DNA of 64,000 bases from Argentina anserina (Eukaryota; Streptophyta; Magnoliopsida; Rosales; Rosaceae). The stretch lies in assembly GCF_933775445.1 (NCBI RefSeq), contig NC_065872.1:4712001-4776000 (forward strand). The letters are read 5' to 3'. The translations under genes and the position numbers were made by a program. Positions 29,117 through 42,000 of this stretch are shown here, piece after piece. Every line of letters starts with the position of its first letter. The stretch's first letter is position 1. The notes beneath the pieces are model-generated. The model had not been told where the DNA came from. It saw only the letters and a program-made list of their open reading frames with translations, and did no database searches.

Positions 29117-31006
29117 AAGATCTGAAGCTACGAAGGGCGAAGCCTTCTGCCTATTTGCGTTGAAATTCCTCAAAACGACATCGTCTCCTTAAAAAAAAAT
29201 CCACCGAAATATCGGATCAAACTCGATTTGACCCAATATATAGCATATTGACCCGATATTTTGAGTTGATTGATATATTGAGGCGATATAACTTATCCTA
29301 TCGGTTTCCAACGCATATCTCGATATTAGAACACTGAATATAATGCATTATTGTTTGAACCATTTTCAACGCACAATGTTTTATACTATTGATGTTTTCG
29401 ATTTTGTTCAACAATTTCATAGATTTTACAAGATTTTGATGTGTTGACAGCTTACCACATTTTCTAACCTCAGTCTCAACAAAATAATCATTTGTGGAGT
29501 GCTTCTTTGTTAACACAAAATTGAATTCATTTTACAATTGAATTAATTCTTCCTTGAGCTCCATTACTCTTAACGGCTTTATCCACACTGAGTGACATGC
29601 ATGCAACTTTTCAAATGATCCACTAGAAAAGATCGAATTGATGATAGCATAGTGTACTTGGATGTTTAACTTTCTAATGCTATTTGTGATTAATGTATCA
29701 TTTTTAGTTCTCTCCGGCATCTCAAATAAGCATATATAATAGTAGGCATTATAAGTAGAGCAATATGCAAAATGTATGAAGTTCATAATCATGCAAATAG
29801 ATTAAAAATAATATCTATATCATTTACATGTTGACAGTGTATTGTTTCTTTAGGAAACGAAAATAAGAGAACAATGTCCAAAGATCATTCATATATAGTT
29901 TGTCAAAAAAAAAATTAATTCATACATATCATATGTTGAGTTTCACAAATATCATTTTGAGTCTTTGACACCTAATGTTTTGACACTATGCAACCTTGAT
30001 ACCTCATTTAGTGCCTCCCTAAAACATGTGTATCCCAAATTGGGTTCGAACCAAGGATCTCCTATCATTAGGTTAATCATTGCAACATTTGCACATGTCA
30101 TGAGACTAAGCTAGGTTCGAGCCAAGTATCACTTATTACCGGATGATCATTGCAACATTTGCACATATCACTAGACTGCTGCCTATATCATGACTGGCTC
30201 ATACATTAATCCCTTCCCACCAAAGAGATTAGAAGCAAAATGTGAGGTTCTCCTATTTCTTGTTTAGGCCCATAAAAGGAGACAATGACTTCCAACAAAG
30301 CTTTGGTTAATGGTTATATTAATCTCAGACAGTGACTCCTAACAAAACTTTAGCTTAATGGGTTCGACATTATTACACAAAACCTCTAAAGAATTAAAAG
30401 ATGAAATTGGCAGGTGGCTAACACACATCAACTCATCAACTCCATGATAAAATTGATCACTTCACTCCACCTAATGACACAAACCCCTCAATCCCCCAAA
30501 CCACAGCCACCTCTCACACATTCTAATTCAATCTTTCTCCCAATTTCCAAATCCACGACCCCATAAAAATTTGCAACTTCCCAAATAGGGCCAAAAAAAA
30601 AACAATTGAGAAGCTAGCCTTCCCTTCCTCATCTGAAAAACCAACACCCACCACTTGCAGCTTCACAGGAGAAAAAGTCCAGCAATAGCAAAGTTGCAAT
30701 TAACAAAAAAGCAAAAGAGAAAAAAGTGGAGAAGACTTGAGATTCAGAGGCCTTTGTGTTTGAAGGCCACACACAAATCCCCAATTTAACACAACACAGA
30801 GAGTAAAAAAGAGTCTCCTCAATTTCTCATCATCCCAAATTCACCTAAATCTTCATAAAGCTCCAAACTTTGAGCTCCAAATCTAATTTCACTTCCTACC
30901 CAACTCATCTTTCTTCTCCAATCGACTACAGTTCGATCCTTTTCGCCAATCTGAAACCACCCAATTGAGATTCGATCACAATCCAATCGACTAAAGGATC
31001 AACGAC
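29117..31006. other. Intergenic region, ATATCG-type repeat, short tandem repeat, SRPK leader
   Basis: About 29195-29330 is rich in CCGATAT and ATATCGG words. A roughly 64-bp direct repeat lies at 30043-30107 and 30114-30177; each unit starts GGTTCGA and ends ATTGCAACATTTGCACAT plus a few bases. From about 30480 the sequence becomes A/C-rich and is probably promoter and leader of the kinase gene. No coding region was supported. Confidence 0.45.
30043..30177. repeat. Two-unit tandem repeat of about 64 bp
   Basis: Units 30043-30107 and 30114-30177 both start GGTTCGA, share ATTGCAACATTTGCACAT and end AGACT, with scattered mismatches. The GGTTCGAACC start resembles a Pol III B box, but no tRNA fold or A box accompanies it. 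Confidence 0.7.
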
Positions 31007-33376
31007 ATGTCGTGTTCGTCTTCATCGGGGTCGGAGGACGATGAGGGCATCGACTCTTACAGAAAAGGAGGGTACCACGCCGTCAGGATCGGCGATCAGT
31101 TCGCCGGCGGTCGATATGTTGCTCAGAGAAAACTGGGTTGGGGTCAATTCTCCACCGTCTGGCTTGCTTATGACACCACCAACTCTGTACGCCATTTTCA
31201 TCTTTGCCTTTGATTTTCTATGTGCTTGTGTTTGTAGCTATGAAATCTTTGTCATTTATTAGTAACCGCCATTCTCTCTTTATTGACTCCCATGATTCTG
31301 TTTTGTTTGTTTCTGTGGTTCTGATACTTGTTTTAGTTGTTTGCTTATTCAAGATCTTCTTTTAATTCTGAATTAGCGTTTCATTGATGAAAGTTTCTGT
31401 CTTTAGTTAATTCCTTATGGCATTACCGTTTCATGTGTTTGATGTGTGGTATCGATTCTGTGTTTATGATTTTGTATGTTTCTGTGTGTCGGCGCAGAGC
31501 TTCTGAAATTCTATCATTGTTTGGTCAGTGTCTATTTTCGTGCTATTTTAAGTTCAGTTTGTGATTATGATCACCCCATTTTGAGTAAAAGGAACAATAG
31601 TCCGAAAGGTGTAGGTTGCTATAAAGATGAAGGCTTTTCTACTCCTAGAGTTGTCAGCTTATACAATTTAGTCATCTGGATGTTTACCTAGCAAAACCTG
31701 TCACCTATGGGTGAACTATTTGACAATATGATTATTGTTGTGGCGTTTTGATTTTCTCTTTTCTCATTGCAATTACTTTGGTTCCCAAATGTGTGCATCT
31801 TCTTATTATACTTTTTTGTGTTTCTTTAGATGTACGTTGCTCTTAAGATACAAAAAAGTGCAGCTCAATTTGCTCAAGCTGCTCTCCACGAGATTCAAAT
31901 TCTTACAGCTATTGCCGAAGGTGACTCCTCGAATTCAAAGTGTGTTGTACGGCTGATCGACCATTTTAAGCACGCAGGGCCAAATGGGCAGCATTTATGC
32001 ATGGTCCTTGAGTTTCTTGGTGATAGCTTACTTCGGCTGATCAAGTATAACCGCTATAAAGGTCTGAAGTTGGATAAAGTTAGGGAGATCTGCAAATGTA
32101 TATTGATGGGTCTGGATTATTTGCATAGAGAACTTGGTATAATCCACACCGACTTGAAACCAGAAAATATTCTTCTTTTTAACACCATTGATCCTGCCAA
32201 AGATCCCATTAGGTCTAAATTCACCCCAATTCTTGAAAAGCCTGAAGGAAACCTGAATGGTGGAGTAACCATGAGCCTTATAGAGAAAAAACTTAAAAGG
32301 AGGGCAAGGAGGGCAGTTGCTAAGATTTCCTTGAGAAGGGAATCTATGGGAGGAGCTGAAGCTCCCAAGTCTGAAAGAAATTTGGATGGTGTTGACGTTA
32401 GGTGCAAAGTTGTGGATTTTGGGAATGCATGTTGGGCTGGCAAGCAGCTTGCAGAAGAGATTCAAACGAGGCAGTATAGAGCTCCTGAGGTTATTCTCCG
32501 ATCTGGTTATACGTACTCAGTGGATATGTGGTCATTCGCTTGCACAGCCTTTGAGCTTGCGACAGGTGACATGTTATTTGCTCCGAAGATGGGACAAGGC
32601 TTTAGTGAGGATGAGGTAAATTTTCAACTTCATATATCATTCTGATTAGTCTCCATAGTGTACTCTGTCTTTTCAAATTTAACAATAGAACTCCAAATAG
32701 TACGCCTAGACTATTTTTGAGACCGAAAATGGAATCTGCGGACTAGAGGTCTCTCTGTGTGTGAATTTATGCTATCTAACTGTCTTTAATTACTAATGTT
32801 ATTCGATATTAGTCTAGTTAGTCAACTTTGTGTATTAAGCAACGTGTTATGTGGAAAATAATCTCTCTGTTGCAAAACACTCTTTTTGCCTGCTTTGTAA
32901 TTGATATAGTGATTGGATTGAATTCAGGATCACCTTGCTTTGATGATGGAGCTCCTTGGAAAGATGCCTCGAAAGGTGAGATCCATCATTGCACTCCCAC
33001 ATTTCTTCACTAATAAATTCATGTAGTTTAATTTGTCTCGTGGCTGGGTTTGCAGATAGCAGTTGGAGGAGCTCGTTCCAAGGATTTCTTCGACAGACAT
33101 GGTGATCTAAAGAGAATCCGGAGGCTGAAATTTTGGCCACTTAATAAAATACTGGTTGATAGATACCACTTTTCCGAGACTGATGCTCGGGAGTTTGCAG
33201 AGTTCCTCTGTCCCATTTTCGACTTTGCACCAGAGAAGCGGCCAACTGCGCAGCAGTGCCTTCAACATCCGTGGCTTGAGGGCATTACCACGACTCAGGG
33301 TGAGGTGGATAACATATCAAATGTAGAAAAGGTAAATGTTGGTATGAGCAACCTTCAGATCAAGGTTGGCAAGTGA
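31007..33376 (+). CDS. SR-protein kinase (SRPK, group I-like)
   Basis: This kinase phosphorylates the RS domains of splicing factors. Four exons, 31007-31186, 31830-32615, 32928-32975 and 33056-33376, give 1335 nt and 444 residues. Visible features: Gly-rich loop LGWGQFSTVW (about 43-52), catalytic Lys66 in VALKIQKS, catalytic loop IIHTDLKPENIL with Asp168 (HTD in place of HRD, normal for SRPKs), VVDFGNACW (about 255-262), TRQYRAPEVIL and the CMGC-type DMWSFACTAFELATGD. A basic spacer of about 60 residues (LIEKKLKRRARRAVAKISLR) splits the kinase lobes, shorter than in animal SRPKs but usual in plants. The C-terminal KRPTAQQCLQHPWL closes the domain. All catalytic residues are present. In Arabidopsis the SRPK genes I recall at this position are next to IRE1A and to uL11m. 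Confidence 0.93.
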
Positions 33377-35570
33377 AGAAGGGAAGGAAGGAAGGAAAGG
33401 AATTTACCTCTACCACCACTGTTTTGACGCCGCCACTGCCACTACCCCCTCTTGACCATGTTTTTGTGATTGAAATTTTGTTTGTACGATTCTAATAAGA
33501 TTCTTCATTATTTTTTTATTAACTATAACTATAAGTGATGTAAATTAGTAATGAGCTTTATGAGCAAGATGGCGTCATAATTCAGATAGAGAATTTGACT
33601 GTCATAAAATGGATATGCCCTGGTGGCTCTGTAAACTATAGCTGACCGGAACAGTACCCCCTCTCTGTGTTATCAACAATTTTTACACAGATATTGATTG
33701 AATGACTTTATTTGTTCCCATTTCGTCGTTTTAATGTCTCTTATATAGCTATAAATGACTAATGCTCGGCAATATGTGGCGTTCTATAGTATTGAATCAT
33801 TGAATCTCTGAAAACATGGTTAGATATTAGATGTATTTAGGTTTCGATATTTCGGTGCATTATTGAATTGATTTTTGGGGTGGATACTGCTCTTTGAAGG
33901 TGGTATGCGGTCCTAGAGAATGATGATTATTTGATGTGTATCCGAATGAGTTTAATCTGAAAGTGAAGTGACATGTACAACCTGCTGTCCTGCTCAACTA
34001 ACTGATAACGCAAGTGTGGTCACCACTCCATAATAAGTGGGAATGTATAGTAGTCATAATCTAGAGACTTGATACAAATGATATCATCTCATACGTATTT
34101 GGTATTTATCAGCCGCTTCTTCTACTTGTGTTCTTTGTCACATAACCATAGAGGCAGATATTTTTAAAAGTTCCGGCAATACCAAATTAACTTTTATTAA
34201 TTTATTATCCTAGCATTTTGTTGTGCTTTGATTATTTTATGTATTGTGATTATTTGAAAGGCCTTATAAAGTGGATAATATCAAAGACAATGACAAATTT
34301 AACTAAATTACTATATCTAAGAGCATTTTATTCATGTCTCAATAACATTACAGTATCACATCTTATGTGTAACTGATTTAGATATGATTCGTTAGCTAAC
34401 AGGTGTGCCACAAAAGGTTGACTCCCATAGAGAGTTACCTGCCAAACACGTTGAAAAGGTTCGCAGCCAAAGGTGATAAGTGACAACAACTAGACGAGGT
34501 CTTCCATGGAGGAATGGACCATAATTAATTAATTACCAACCAAACTCACTCGTATATAATTACGTAGACGACCCGTATTTACTTTACATCACATCACATA
34601 CGTAATTTCCAATTAAGATTTGCTCCCAGCGCAGATCCCAATGGCTGTTCCCATCTGCCCTTGATCTCATCACTTCCTTTCTTTAATCCCCAGCTAGGCA
34701 ACAAGACAAAGACTCTAAACTGCTCTTAACATATAAATAGCCGGCTTTTCTTATTCATCTCATTTTCCGGCTGGCTTTGAAGCATGACATGCTCCGAAAC
34801 ATGATATAAAAGTTGGTTTCTTTACTCGAGCGGAATTCAGTTAAAGGTTGAGAAATCGCGAAATAAAGAAACTTTAGTGTTGTTTTAACATGAGTATTGA
34901 CAAGAGCATGATGCAAACCAGTTAAAGCAGATTGATTGCAGTTTCAAACTAAACCATGATGTGGATCTCTGAATATACAGCTCCATCATAGAGAGGAGTG
35001 TTAATGAAGGACAATCATTGTAGCAGTTTATTATTGCTGGCAGGATCTCCAAGATCACCTGCTCATTGATACATGGATTACCTCAATGTTATGACCAGTG
35101 AAACCATTGTCTCATATACCAGAAGTGTTCCAAAGCTGAATTTCAATGAAACTAGGAATCAGAAAGTGAAGAATGAAATTTGCGAAAGAAAAAGAATATG
35201 ATTTACCAAGGAAATTGACATTGTTATTACATCTATCACCAACATTAGTACAAGCGCAGAACTTATTGTTTGCAACATATCAACAAACACTACCCAAATG
35301 AATGCATCCCTTTTACCTCAATTCAAGCCTCTGCTGTCAAAGGAGCTCTGGGCAAATTCGGACTGTAAAGCACGAACGGGATGCAAGAAATGTAACATCT
35401 AAATTTACATGAAGTCAGTTCAAATGGAATACAACAAAGCCAAAATAAGCACAAAAAAGAAGAGAAAAAGAAGATAAAAACGAAACAAGCCGTTTCTATG
35501 TGAAGAACATGATGAATCCTACCTCAGCTATCCAATCCTATCTCACCTGTTGCCACAATTTATTTCATCA
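33377..35570. other. SRPK 3' UTR and intergenic region
   Basis: The first 200 bases are probably SRPK 3' UTR (GGAAGGAAGGAAGG run near 33380-33400). No gene is seen in the rest. A TATA-like TATAAATAG stands at 34732-34740, without an open frame after it. Confidence 0.4.
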
Positions 35571-36701
35571 TCATGATTGCATGACTTTATTTTGCTTCAC
35601 ACATGCAGGTGCATTGAACTCCTGGCATTTCCACACCGGCGTGGGCTCAATTGGCAGCATACTATCAGCCGAAGACTCCACAGGAAACAAATGCTTGTTT
35701 CCAGCACTGGGATTTCCCATGTTCATATCAGTTAGTGGAGAGCTTCTTGCACCCACATCTTCTTTGGGATTTGCCTGATCCCTAAAAGTGCAAACACTTA
35801 AAGGCAACTTTTTTAGCTTCACTCGTCCCCTTTTTTTACCACTAGTAGGGATATCATCACAATTTTTCTCCTTTGTCTGACTTGATTCTGCTTCCCCATT
35901 ATCCATCTCCAATTGGCTAGATTTATCATTTCTGTATGCTTTTTCAGCTGCTTTATTTTTGTACATGTCAAGGATGGTGTCTTCAAAATCGAGCTTACCT
36001 GCCACAGTATGACCATTGCAAGCAGATGCAGGATCCTTATCCAAGACTGTACTCCCATTGGAAGCTCTAGCTACCTCAGAACTCTGTGAGATTTTAGGCT
36101 TCTTGTTTTTGGGACCCTTAGAGTCAGAACTTGATGGATTCCTTGTGATTCGTGGTGAGCTATTAATAGCTCTGTGCAACTTCCGGGCTAACTCTTCATC
36201 TTTCCTACAATTCTCAATTGGCTGGTACTTTTTGTACAAGAGCTGAACTGGTACGTGCTTCTTAAGCTTGTTCTTTTTCAGGTATTTCTCCTTACTGGCT
36301 GTTTCATCTGAAAAGGAGGCAACTAAGTCTAAAGCACTCTTGGCCGCAGCCACTGCCTTTGCAGCTATTGCAGCTTTCTCTTCAGCTGCAGCTCTGGCAT
36401 TTTCTGCAGCCTTAACTGCAGCGGTGGCAGCTGATTTTGAGACTTCTACCAACTGCTCGGGTGAAAGATTAGGATCATGAGAAGTCAATATTCTGTTAAG
36501 ACGAGTGTTAAGTTCACTTGAAGAAGGCGATGAGGAGGAAGAAGCCGAAGCCGAAGCTGAAGCTGTGGCTGACACAAGAGACAGCCACGAACTACTATCC
36601 CCTTCCGGACTCTGTTTCTTCAATCCAGCTAGCAGACGCTTTCGCGGAGGTAAAAGGACATCAGCATCCAAATGGCTGACATCACATAAGTTACCCTCCA
36701 T
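35571..36701 (-). CDS. Plant-specific nuclear-type protein of unknown function
   Basis: A single coding exon gives 376 residues from ATG 36701-36699 (MEGNLCDVSHLDADVLLPPR). The open frame runs 42 codons further upstream, but a splice acceptor (TTGTCATGTAG) lies inside that stretch, so it is treated as leader. Visible features: a Ser-rich patch (SATASASASASSSSSPSSS), an Ala-rich helical segment of about 45 residues (SKSAATAAVKAAENARAAAE), a conserved-looking basic block (LKKNKLKKHVPVQLLYKKYQ) and several nuclear-localisation-like clusters (GPKNKKPK, GKKRGRVKLKKL). No enzyme domain is seen. By position it may correspond to the Arabidopsis gene between SRPK and MLH3 (At4g35510 as I remember), whose role is also unknown to me. 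Function is not assigned. Confidence 0.8.
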   Translation of the reverse strand: MEGNLCDVSHLDADVLLPPRKRLLAGLKKQSPEGDSSSWLSLVSATASASASASSSSSPSSSELNTRLNRILTSHDPNLSPEQLVEVSKSAATAAVKAAENARAAAEEKAAIAAKAVAAAKSALDLVASFSDETASKEKYLKKNKLKKHVPVQLLYKKYQPIENCRKDEELARKLHRAINSSPRITRNPSSSDSKGPKNKKPKISQSSEVARASNGSTVLDKDPASACNGHTVAGKLDFEDTILDMYKNKAAEKAYRNDKSSQLEMDNGEAESSQTKEKNCDDIPTSGKKRGRVKLKKLPLSVCTFRDQANPKEDVGARSSPLTDMNMGNPSAGNKHLFPVESSADSMLPIEPTPVWKCQEFNAPACVKQNKVMQS

Positions 36702-37575
36702 AGGTCTGCTCTCCGAAACAAGAACTACACCGAAACAACAATCACCCTCTTCACAGACATGACAACCATTCCACCTACATGACAATAACAGTGAAACATT
36801 TAGCATTTGTGTTTCTGTTTCATTCACACAAGATTAGAAAAGCCCTTGATTTTAGAAACTCACACACTAACTCCAAATCAAATCTAATTCCAAATCCAGT
36901 CCAAAACCATTGTCGATCAGATCAAACAAAAAGAGACGATCATACTCACTCCTCATCTAGATCAAATCTAGGTTTCGACGCCTTTTGAATATCAGCAAAC
37001 CCTAATAAATCCAAAAACCTAACTAAATCCCCAGTAATTACCTAAATAAAACTGAGTTTCCTCTCACCTCTCTCGATCTCAAGACCAACTTACAAAACCA
37101 AACCAACATCGCAAAACCACAAAAATGATCTCCCCTTATCCAAACCCTCAAAAACATTTCGAATACCAATCAAATTCACACTAATCCAACCAAGCTCAGC
37201 TGAATTGCAACACACACAAATCCAAACACAGCTGAATCTCAATCCAACGTAAATTCAAGAACATAATTCAAATTCGAAAACACAAATTAACCAAACAAAA
37301 AGATCGGCAGAAGCAGAGAATTGGATCAATCAGAACCAGATACAACCCGCAATCAGAGACGGTTTAAATTGTTAACAATTGAGACAAAATCAATGCTGAG
37401 TTTTATAACCGTCATTTCAGACAGAACATGATCAGAACAGGGGAGATTGATTGCGAGTTGGGAACTTCACCTGATCTTTCGGGTCGAGAAATTGAGACAG
37501 GCGAGAGAGAAACACGGAGAGGAAGTGTTGAATTAGGGTTTTCAGAAGGAGGAAAAATCAGGGTGGTGAGGAAAA
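36702..37575 (-). other. Leader exon and leader intron of the unknown-function gene
   Basis: A likely noncoding first exon runs from about 37575 down to about 37466 (donor GATCAG/GTGAAG). The intron then runs to an acceptor near 36777, followed by a short leader. The assignment rests on splice signals and the TATA box only. Confidence 0.5.
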
Positions 37576-37604
37576 TGGAAGATGGTGTTTCTTATTTGTT
37601 GCTT

Positions 37605-37613
37605 CTATTTATA
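37605..37613 (-). promoter_or_regulatory. TATA box of the unknown-function gene
   Basis: The minus strand reads TATAAATAG here, about 30 bp before a pyrimidine/CTTCCT-rich leader start. Its place fits transcription of the gene at 35571-36701. Confidence 0.5.
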
Positions 37614-37619
37614 TTTCTT

Positions 37620-38934
37620 TTTTCAATTTTCTTTCCTCTTTTTTTTTTTTTGGTGTTTGTGTTTGTCGGAATAAAGAATTTCGACTGGTTCTGGTTCTTG
37701 TTCTAGAACCCCAAATCCCACAATTCACAAAGTTAACTTGGGTATCGCCCCATTTGTTTTACCACGGGGTTTACAATCATTTTGAGTTTTGAAAATTTGG
37801 CTCATTTATGGATGTGCATGTTCTACATTTGTTGAAGATGTTTCCTTCTTATTTTAGAAAGGGGGATTGTTTAACCAACTTGGACGTTTAAGAATTAAAT
37901 GGGGGTTTAGTTGGATGTAGATCATGTACGGCATGCAAGAGTTCCCAATAATTGTCCGTATTTTTAGCATGTTCGTTTCTATTGCATGTGATTCTTTTTC
38001 TAGGGTGCCATTGAATGATATTGTCCAAAATCATCTAATACATAACAAATTGTGTAATTCTTCGTATTGTTAGTTTTGAGTCTAATTTGCAATCTCATAC
38101 GAGTATTTGTGCCAACTAACTAGTAGTTTAATGACATGTCAATTACATTTAGTGAAATCAATATGATTTATGTTGGTTTATATACAACACTAGTATCTAT
38201 TTGTGCCAGCTTATTTCGCCCGTAGTCTCTTTCAGACATATTTGTGCGTAAAAAATAAGAAAACGTGTATGATACATGACGCAAATTTTTATCATTGAAG
38301 ATAATTTATATTCAAAAATCACTGTGTATGTATATGATTTTTTCTAATTTAAGCTGTTCACACTGTACGTGAAGATGCACTCTGTAGATCGATATTCTAG
38401 TTGAGTTAAAGCCCTAACTTTTTTCTTTTCTCAAATAGCCACGGTGAAATGGAAATTTAACTAATATGAACATAAGACATGCACGCCATAATGGCGTCAT
38501 CAGGTAAAACCGGATAACGACCTAATTAACTTTACCCGCAGGGAATTTGGGACAACTTGTATCACAACCAATCAGACATCAATTCCCACAGCCGTCAAAA
38601 CACAGAAGTCTCTACGTGTTGGATTTATAAGCCACGCACCAATCACGACCTCCCATATGTAACTCACCCGCGTCACCACGCGTGCGGGTCTATCAAAACC
38701 CCACGCGCCTCGTAACGCTCGCGTAAGCGGTGGGCAGTTAAAAAAAGGAAAGCTCTCACTCTCTGGCAGAGTTAGTTTCAGTCTAACCCCCTTTTTTTCT
38801 CTCTCTTCCCTTTTCGAAAACCGGAGATCCGTACACACTGTCCGATCCGACCCGCATTTCTCTCCTAAACGTCGTCGTTTTCGTCTCAGCCGTAAGCGGC
38901 TGAACCCTAGAGTTGAATTCGCCGGGAATTTCAG
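37620..38934. other. Intergenic region and MLH3 promoter/leader
   Basis: No coding region is seen. From about 38640 GC content rises and CT-rich stretches appear, consistent with the MLH3 promoter and leader. The plus-strand leader seems to be split by an intron at 38935-39036 (CAG/GTAAGC to TTTTTAG). Inside it, TTTGCCGC at about 38990 fits an E2F-type site, but this is weak evidence. Confidence 0.4.
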
Positions 38935-39043
38935 GTAAGCGAAAATTACCCATTTCGACTCGCCGGCGAGAGACGCTTTCTTTGATCTGTTTGCCGCGAA
39001 ATTTTGGGAAATTGAATAGGGTTTGAATCTTTTTAGGGTTCCG

Positions 39044-42000
39044 ATGAGGGGAGTGAAGCCGTTACCGGAGGCGGTCCGGAGCTCGATTCGGTCCGGAGTG
39101 GTACTGTATGACGTGGCTAGGGTTGTGGAGGAGCTTGTGTTTAATAGCTTGGACGCTGGAGCAAGAAAGGTAGTAACTTTTTCTGGGTTTTGGTTAATTT
39201 TGAGTTAGGATTGTGGTGAAAGAGTTAAATTGGGTTGGTAAATGTTGATTTTGGTGTTGCAGGTTTCGGTTTTCGCAGGAATTGGGACTTGCTATGTGAA
39301 AGTAGCGGATGATGGTCAGTGATCATTTTCTTCATTGCAACCCAATGCAGCTTAATTTCAGTTTTTTACAGCTTAATTATGTGGATTGGTCTTGTTTTGG
39401 TTCTTCACTGGGTTAAAATGTAGCTTGAATTCAGTCTTTACTGCTTATTCATGTAAATTTAATCTTGGTTTTGGTTGTAGGATGTGGGATTACTCGTGAT
39501 GGATTGGTGTTGCTGGGAGAAAGATATGGTAAATTTTTTGTTTTCAATTGTAATTTTTGGTACTGAGTGGAAGTGTTACTGTGTTAGGCTAGTTACATTA
39601 TTCTATATGAATTTGGTAGTTGTTCATAAGATGCTTTATTTGATGTATGAGCAGCCACATCGAAGTTTGAGCAATACACTGAGGCGGAAGGTGGGTATGG
39701 GAGCTTCGGTTCCAGAGGGGAAGCGCTGGCTTCGATATCTGACGTGGCGTTGCTTGAAGTTGTGACCAAAGTTTCCGGGAGGCCAAATGGGTATCGCAAA
39801 GTGATGAAGGTGTGGTTTCATTACTGTTTTTGGTTTTCTGTTCGTGACAGAATTTCATAGCTTTAATGCAGGCTTGGCTCAGGTTGACTTTCCTGTATGT
39901 TTCTCAGGGATTCAAATGCTTGTATCTTGGAGTAGATGACGAAAGGAAGGATGTCGGCACAACAGGTAGGGACCTTTAACGGATGCTGTTGTCTTCTGTT
40001 GAGCTTGTGAAGTTGTTTATTATTTCATCTTGGTTTAGGATACAGTTGATTTCCATCAAGCTAATAGTATCTTTTATCTGTGAATTCCATGGCGCCTGTT
40101 CACTGTCATTCTTCTAAATTCACTTGCAATAATTTGTTTGATCACCTGATTCTGCTTGCAGTTGTTGTTCGTGATTTGTTTTACAATCAACCAGTTCGGA
40201 GGAAGTGTATGCAATCCAGGTTTTACTCTCAGTTTATATTGACCATTTATCTGGTTTATAACTATATACAAGGTTTGTGCCTGAAACAAGATGATGCAAT
40301 GGAACTGACTTAAACTGCTTTGTGATTTCCATTGAAAAAATGGAAGCCCGAAGAAGGTGTTGGACACTGTCAAGAAATGTGTACACAGGATTGCACTGGT
40401 GCACTCAAAGGTTTCATTCAAAGTTGTCGATATTGAAAGGTTCCTTCTTACATACTTGCTGGGTGAAGAATTTGTGTTAACTGTAATATATTTATTTGTT
40501 TCTCTTTTGATTTACATGTTTGACCCTATGTGTAGTGAGGATGAGCTTCTTCGTACCATTCCTTCTCCTTCTCCCTTGACATTATTGAGAAGTGCTTTTG
40601 GGATCGAGGTCTCTGATGCACTTAATGAATTAAACATACGTGATGGCAAATTAGAGCTTTCTGGATACATATCTACTCCTTGCAATAGTCTTGCGATTAA
40701 GGTAGGACGATTGGTGTCGATTTTTTAGGTTACTAAGTTTTAAGTATCTACTTCAGCTCTCATGAGTTTCCATGTTCTAATTTTTCTGAATTTTTAAATT
40801 GCAGGCCTTCCAATATTTCTGTATCCTTCTCTGTTCATGTTGATTTATATACGGCGTTCTCAATAGGGATTTCTCACTGTTGTTCTGAGAGGGGTCTATA
40901 TTTTCTTCTCTTGTTTTTGCCCTTCACCCTGACAGATATTAATTCGCGGTTCATTTGCAAAGGACCAATTCACAAGTTGCTCAATCAATTGGCATCTAAC
41001 TTTGAGTGCTGGGACCCAGGGACAGTTGTTGTTGGATCCCACAGCAGGAAGAGAAGTAGATCTCAAGCATTCCCAGTTTATGTCTTGAATTTAAGTTGTC
41101 CCCAATCATTCTATGATTTTAATTTTGAACCATCGAAGACATATGTTGAGTTCAAGGTAATTTTTCTCACTTGACATTAAATGTTGCTATGCTTGCCATG
41201 TAAAGTCTGCAGGTTTAATATAGGGTTATCGCAGGGTAGATGGGGGAGACCTAGTGTTTAAAAGATAACACACTTATTTCTCTATGATTTTTTATCTCCA
41301 GGATTGGGTTCCCCTACTCAGCTTTGTTGAGAAGACCATTCAAAGCTTCTGGAAGGAAAAGATATCCAGTGGTATGCCTATGTTTGTAGCTTCTAGCTGA
41401 GAGCTTCACTTTCTTTGTCCTTTAAAAATTTATTTATGTGTGTGTAATGGTGGAATGGGGAGGTAGTAACTGTATTTATATTTCTTGTAGAATCAGTTGG
41501 TCACGGAGCTGATATACAAAGAGAAGGTCAAATGTGGGAGGAAAGTGACAACTTTGCATCCGCAAATGAAAGTAAGAAATAGATTTCATCAAATTTTTGA
41601 TAATGGTGTGAACTGATTCAACTGAATATGATGGTTTATCAATGTTAGATTTTTTAGCAATCGAGTATAAAGGATTCTTGGTTCAGTTTTCATTGGCTTA
41701 TATCCTTCTCCTTCCTTCTTAAAATGCTAAATTTGCTGATGTAGAGCTGGATGTAGATTTTTCAGAAATGTCACCAATAGGAAAAAAGAGAAGCAGGATC
41801 CAAGATCTTGAGACATCTCCACACATTATGAAGATTATAAGTAAAGAGGACAGGGATGTATCTCATAGGAAATATGCCATAATCCCAATTGACTACTTGC
41901 ATGAAAATAATGTTGATGCCAAAGGCTTTAAAGAGATTGATTTTGGTCATGATACTGACTATTCATTTCAACCACGGGATCAGAGTATTGCTAAATGTTT

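Noticed and set aside
30043..30060. GGTTCGAACC as a tRNA B box
   Set aside because: No A box, no cloverleaf and no acceptor stem can be built around it.
34732..34740. TATAAATAG as the promoter of an unlisted gene
   Set aside because: No open frame, splice pattern or RNA structure follows it that I can support.
38572..38838. Minus-strand frame of 88 codons before MLH3
   Set aside because: It overlaps the GC-rich MLH3 promoter and leader and has no recognisable motif.
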